The notes beneath the pieces were generated by a model. The model searched no databases and was not told where the DNA came from. It saw only the letters and a program-made list of their open reading frames with translations. A DNA stretch of 64,000 nt from Salinicola corii (GTDB lineage Bacteria; Pseudomonadota; Gammaproteobacteria; Pseudomonadales; Halomonadaceae), in contig NZ_VTPX01000005.1 in NCBI RefSeq assembly GCF_008298015.1, positions 124,001 through 188,000 of the forward strand, in the 5' to 3' direction. Of the stretch, positions 62,811-64,000 are shown one piece after another. A program made the translations under genes and the position numbers. Numbering within the stretch: position 1 is the stretch's first letter; every line of letters starts with the position of its first letter.

Positions 62811-63406
62811 ATTCACTGCCGCTCCGCCCCGACAAGGTGATCCTGCGGGCCGAGGAAGCCGAGGCCTGGATCGATGGCTACGCCTTTCTGGACCGGGCGC
62901 GTCGACAGGCGGCCGATCAGGAACGGGCGCTTGGCGAAGCGCGCGACGCAGCCTACGCCGAAGGCTTCGAGGCCGGCCGCCGCGCAGGCGAGACGCAGGC
63001 CGCCCGGCTGCTGGCGACCACCCGGGATGACGTGGATCGCTATCTGGCGCGTCTCGAACCGGCGCTGGCCGAACTTGCGCTGGACCTGGTTCGGCGCCTG
63101 CTTGGCGAGTTCGACGAGGCCGAGCTGGTCGCCCGCTGCGTTCGCCAGGCGCTGCGCGAGTGGCGCCAGGAGCATCGGATCCGCATCCGCGTGGCCCCGT
63201 CGCTGGAGGCGCGAGTGGCGGTGCTGCTCTCGGAGGAGCCGCCCGACACCGGAGACTACGAGGTCGAAGCCGATGCCCAACTGGGGCCGGGGCAGTGCCT
63301 GCTGGTGAGTCCGGTCGCGGTCATGGACATCGGTGTGGATTCGCAACTCGACGTTCTCCGCCAGGCGCTGCTCGACGTGCCGGTGGACGGCCAGGAGCCG
63401 GCATGA
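62807..63406 (+). CDS. sctL: T3SS stator protein SctL (NolV/HrpE/FliH-like)
   Basis: 199 residues. An N-terminal strand (LPLRPDKVILRAEEAEAWIDGYAF), a long helical coiled coil with Gln/Arg/Glu (RARRQAADQERALGEARDAAYAEGFEAGRRAG) and a globular C-terminal V-ATPase E-like domain (ALAELALDLVRRLLGEFDEAELVARCVRQALREW). It regulates the ATPase SctN, whose gene it overlaps by ATGA. Confidence 0.88.
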   Translation: MNSLPLRPDKVILRAEEAEAWIDGYAFLDRARRQAADQERALGEARDAAYAEGFEAGRRAGETQAARLLATTRDDVDRYLARLEPALAELALDLVRRLLGEFDEAELVARCVRQALREWRQEHRIRIRVAPSLEARVAVLLSEEPPDTGDYEVEADAQLGPGQCLLVSPVAVMDIGVDSQLDVLRQALLDVPVDGQEPA

Positions 63407-64000
63407 GCCGTCATGCCCCGGATCAGGCCTCGGTGGCGCTCGACGCGCTGCTGCCAAGGCTCGGCCAACGTCTGGCCCGGACCGAGACGCGCCGGGTCAG
63501 CGGTCGGGTGCGCCGGATCCGCGGCCTGCTGATTCACGCCAGCATCGAGGGCGTCAGCATCGGCGAACTCTGCTATCTGCGCGATCCGGTCAGCGGACGT
63601 CGCGTCGCCGCCGAGGTGATCGGCTTCGAGGAAAAGGACGCTATCCTCTCGCCCATCGGCGAACTGCAGGGGCTCTCCACCCGCAGCGAAGTGATCGCCA
63701 CCGGGCGCGCCCAGGGCGTCGGCGTCGGCGAGGCGCTGCTGGGCCGCGTCATCAGCCCGCTGGGAGAGTGGCTGGACGCTGCGGCGACACCGCCCGGCGA
63801 CGTCCCTCTGCGCGAATACCCCGTGCATGCCGAGCCGCCCGCGCCCCTGAGCCGCCAGCTGATCGAGCAGCCGCTGGCGCTCGGCGTGCGTGCCATCGAT
63901 GCCCTCAATACCGTGGCGAGAGGGCAGCGTGTCGGCCTGTTCGGTGAACCCGGCGTGGGCAAATCGTCGCTGCTCTCGGCCATCGTCAAGGGCAGCAGCG
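63403..64000 (+). CDS. sctN: T3SS ATPase SctN (RhcN/HrcN), truncated by window end
   Basis: About 199 residues are visible and the frame runs out of the window. The N-terminal beta-barrel domain and the Walker A motif GEPGVGKS (residues 181-188) are clear, with LGRVISPLGEWLD and RQLIEQPLALGVRAIDALNTVARGQRVGLFGEPG as in F1-beta-like T3SS ATPases. It unfolds substrates and releases chaperones at the base of the injectisome. The expected downstream genes (sctO, P, Q, R, S, T, U) are outside the window. Confidence 0.93.
   Translation, partial: MSRHAPDQASVALDALLPRLGQRLARTETRRVSGRVRRIRGLLIHASIEGVSIGELCYLRDPVSGRRVAAEVIGFEEKDAILSPIGELQGLSTRSEVIATGRAQGVGVGEALLGRVISPLGEWLDAAATPPGDVPLREYPVHAEPPAPLSRQLIEQPLALGVRAIDALNTVARGQRVGLFGEPGVGKSSLLSAIVKGSS

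Noticed and set aside
54601-64000. Flagellar export genes (flhA, fliH, fliI)
   Set aside because: A SctJ lipoprotein, SctD, secretin and SctC N-domain accompany them, and there are no flagellar structural genes.

Overview
The window is GC-rich chromosomal DNA from a gammaproteobacterium. Gene content (malate:quinone oxidoreductase, mntP with its own riboswitch, ArfA, a ChaC-type cyclotransferase, several LysE/RhtA-type exporters) and codon use suggest a member of the Halomonadaceae (Halomonas/Salinicola-like). That placement is inferred; there is no rRNA gene here to test it.

Layout. 1-6140: tail of a metabolic block (a DUF4153 membrane protein, phosphoglucomutase, an MFS exporter with a divergent AraC regulator). 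5105-8770: a small catabolic unit of a LacI regulator, an enolase-superfamily acid-sugar dehydratase and a 2-hydroxycarboxylate transporter, with a perfect LacI-type operator. 8770-9890: gene-poor scar holding fused remnants of a YkvA-like gene and an AraC gene, both of which have intact relatives elsewhere in the window. 9900-14860: amidase, carbamoyl-amino-acid hydrolase/allantoate amidohydrolase, YkvA protein and an NCS2 nucleobase permease. 14976-25800: mostly single housekeeping or accessory genes (HhH protein, ChaC, DUF808, thioredoxin, gamma-carbonic anhydrase, small secreted protein, lipoprotein, Mqo, Atu4866-like protein, SDR, LysR, class C beta-lactamase). 25905-31412: a three-subunit molybdenum aldehyde oxidoreductase (PaoABC type), an SDR-like protein and an MmyB-like regulator.

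31449-42705: an 11-kb, single-strand catabolic region with two ABC importers, class II aldolase, LysR regulator, PhyH dioxygenase, DUF1028, RidA and flavin monooxygenase. A 32-bp sequence shared by the promoters of its two halves (26 of 32 positions identical) suggests one regulon. The substrate is unknown but probably nitrogenous. 42871-51722: lipoprotein, azoreductase-like protein, GNAT, MocR regulator, AhpD-like protein, XRE-cupin regulator divergent from an RhtA-like exporter, AraC, LysE, cyclodeaminase-like protein, ArfA, and MntP with a yybP-ykoY manganese riboswitch.

51740-64000: an AT-rich regulatory stretch and then a non-flagellar type III secretion system (T3SS), cut by the window end inside the ATPase gene. 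Order: small ORF, sctD, sctX-like, sctY-like, sctV, terminator, Tad/CpaC-like secretin, CpaD-like lipoprotein, opposite-strand TadD-like TPR protein, stand-alone SctC N-terminal domain, small needle-like ORF, sctI, sctJ, sctK, sctL, sctN. The secretin is split into two genes with a reverse-strand TPR gene between them, and the second half follows the nolW-nolB-nolT-nolU-nolV-rhcN order of rhizobial (Rhc) T3SS. This is the most remarkable locus of the window: a rhizobial-type injectisome in a probable halophile, whose outer-membrane module looks borrowed from a Tad pilus system.
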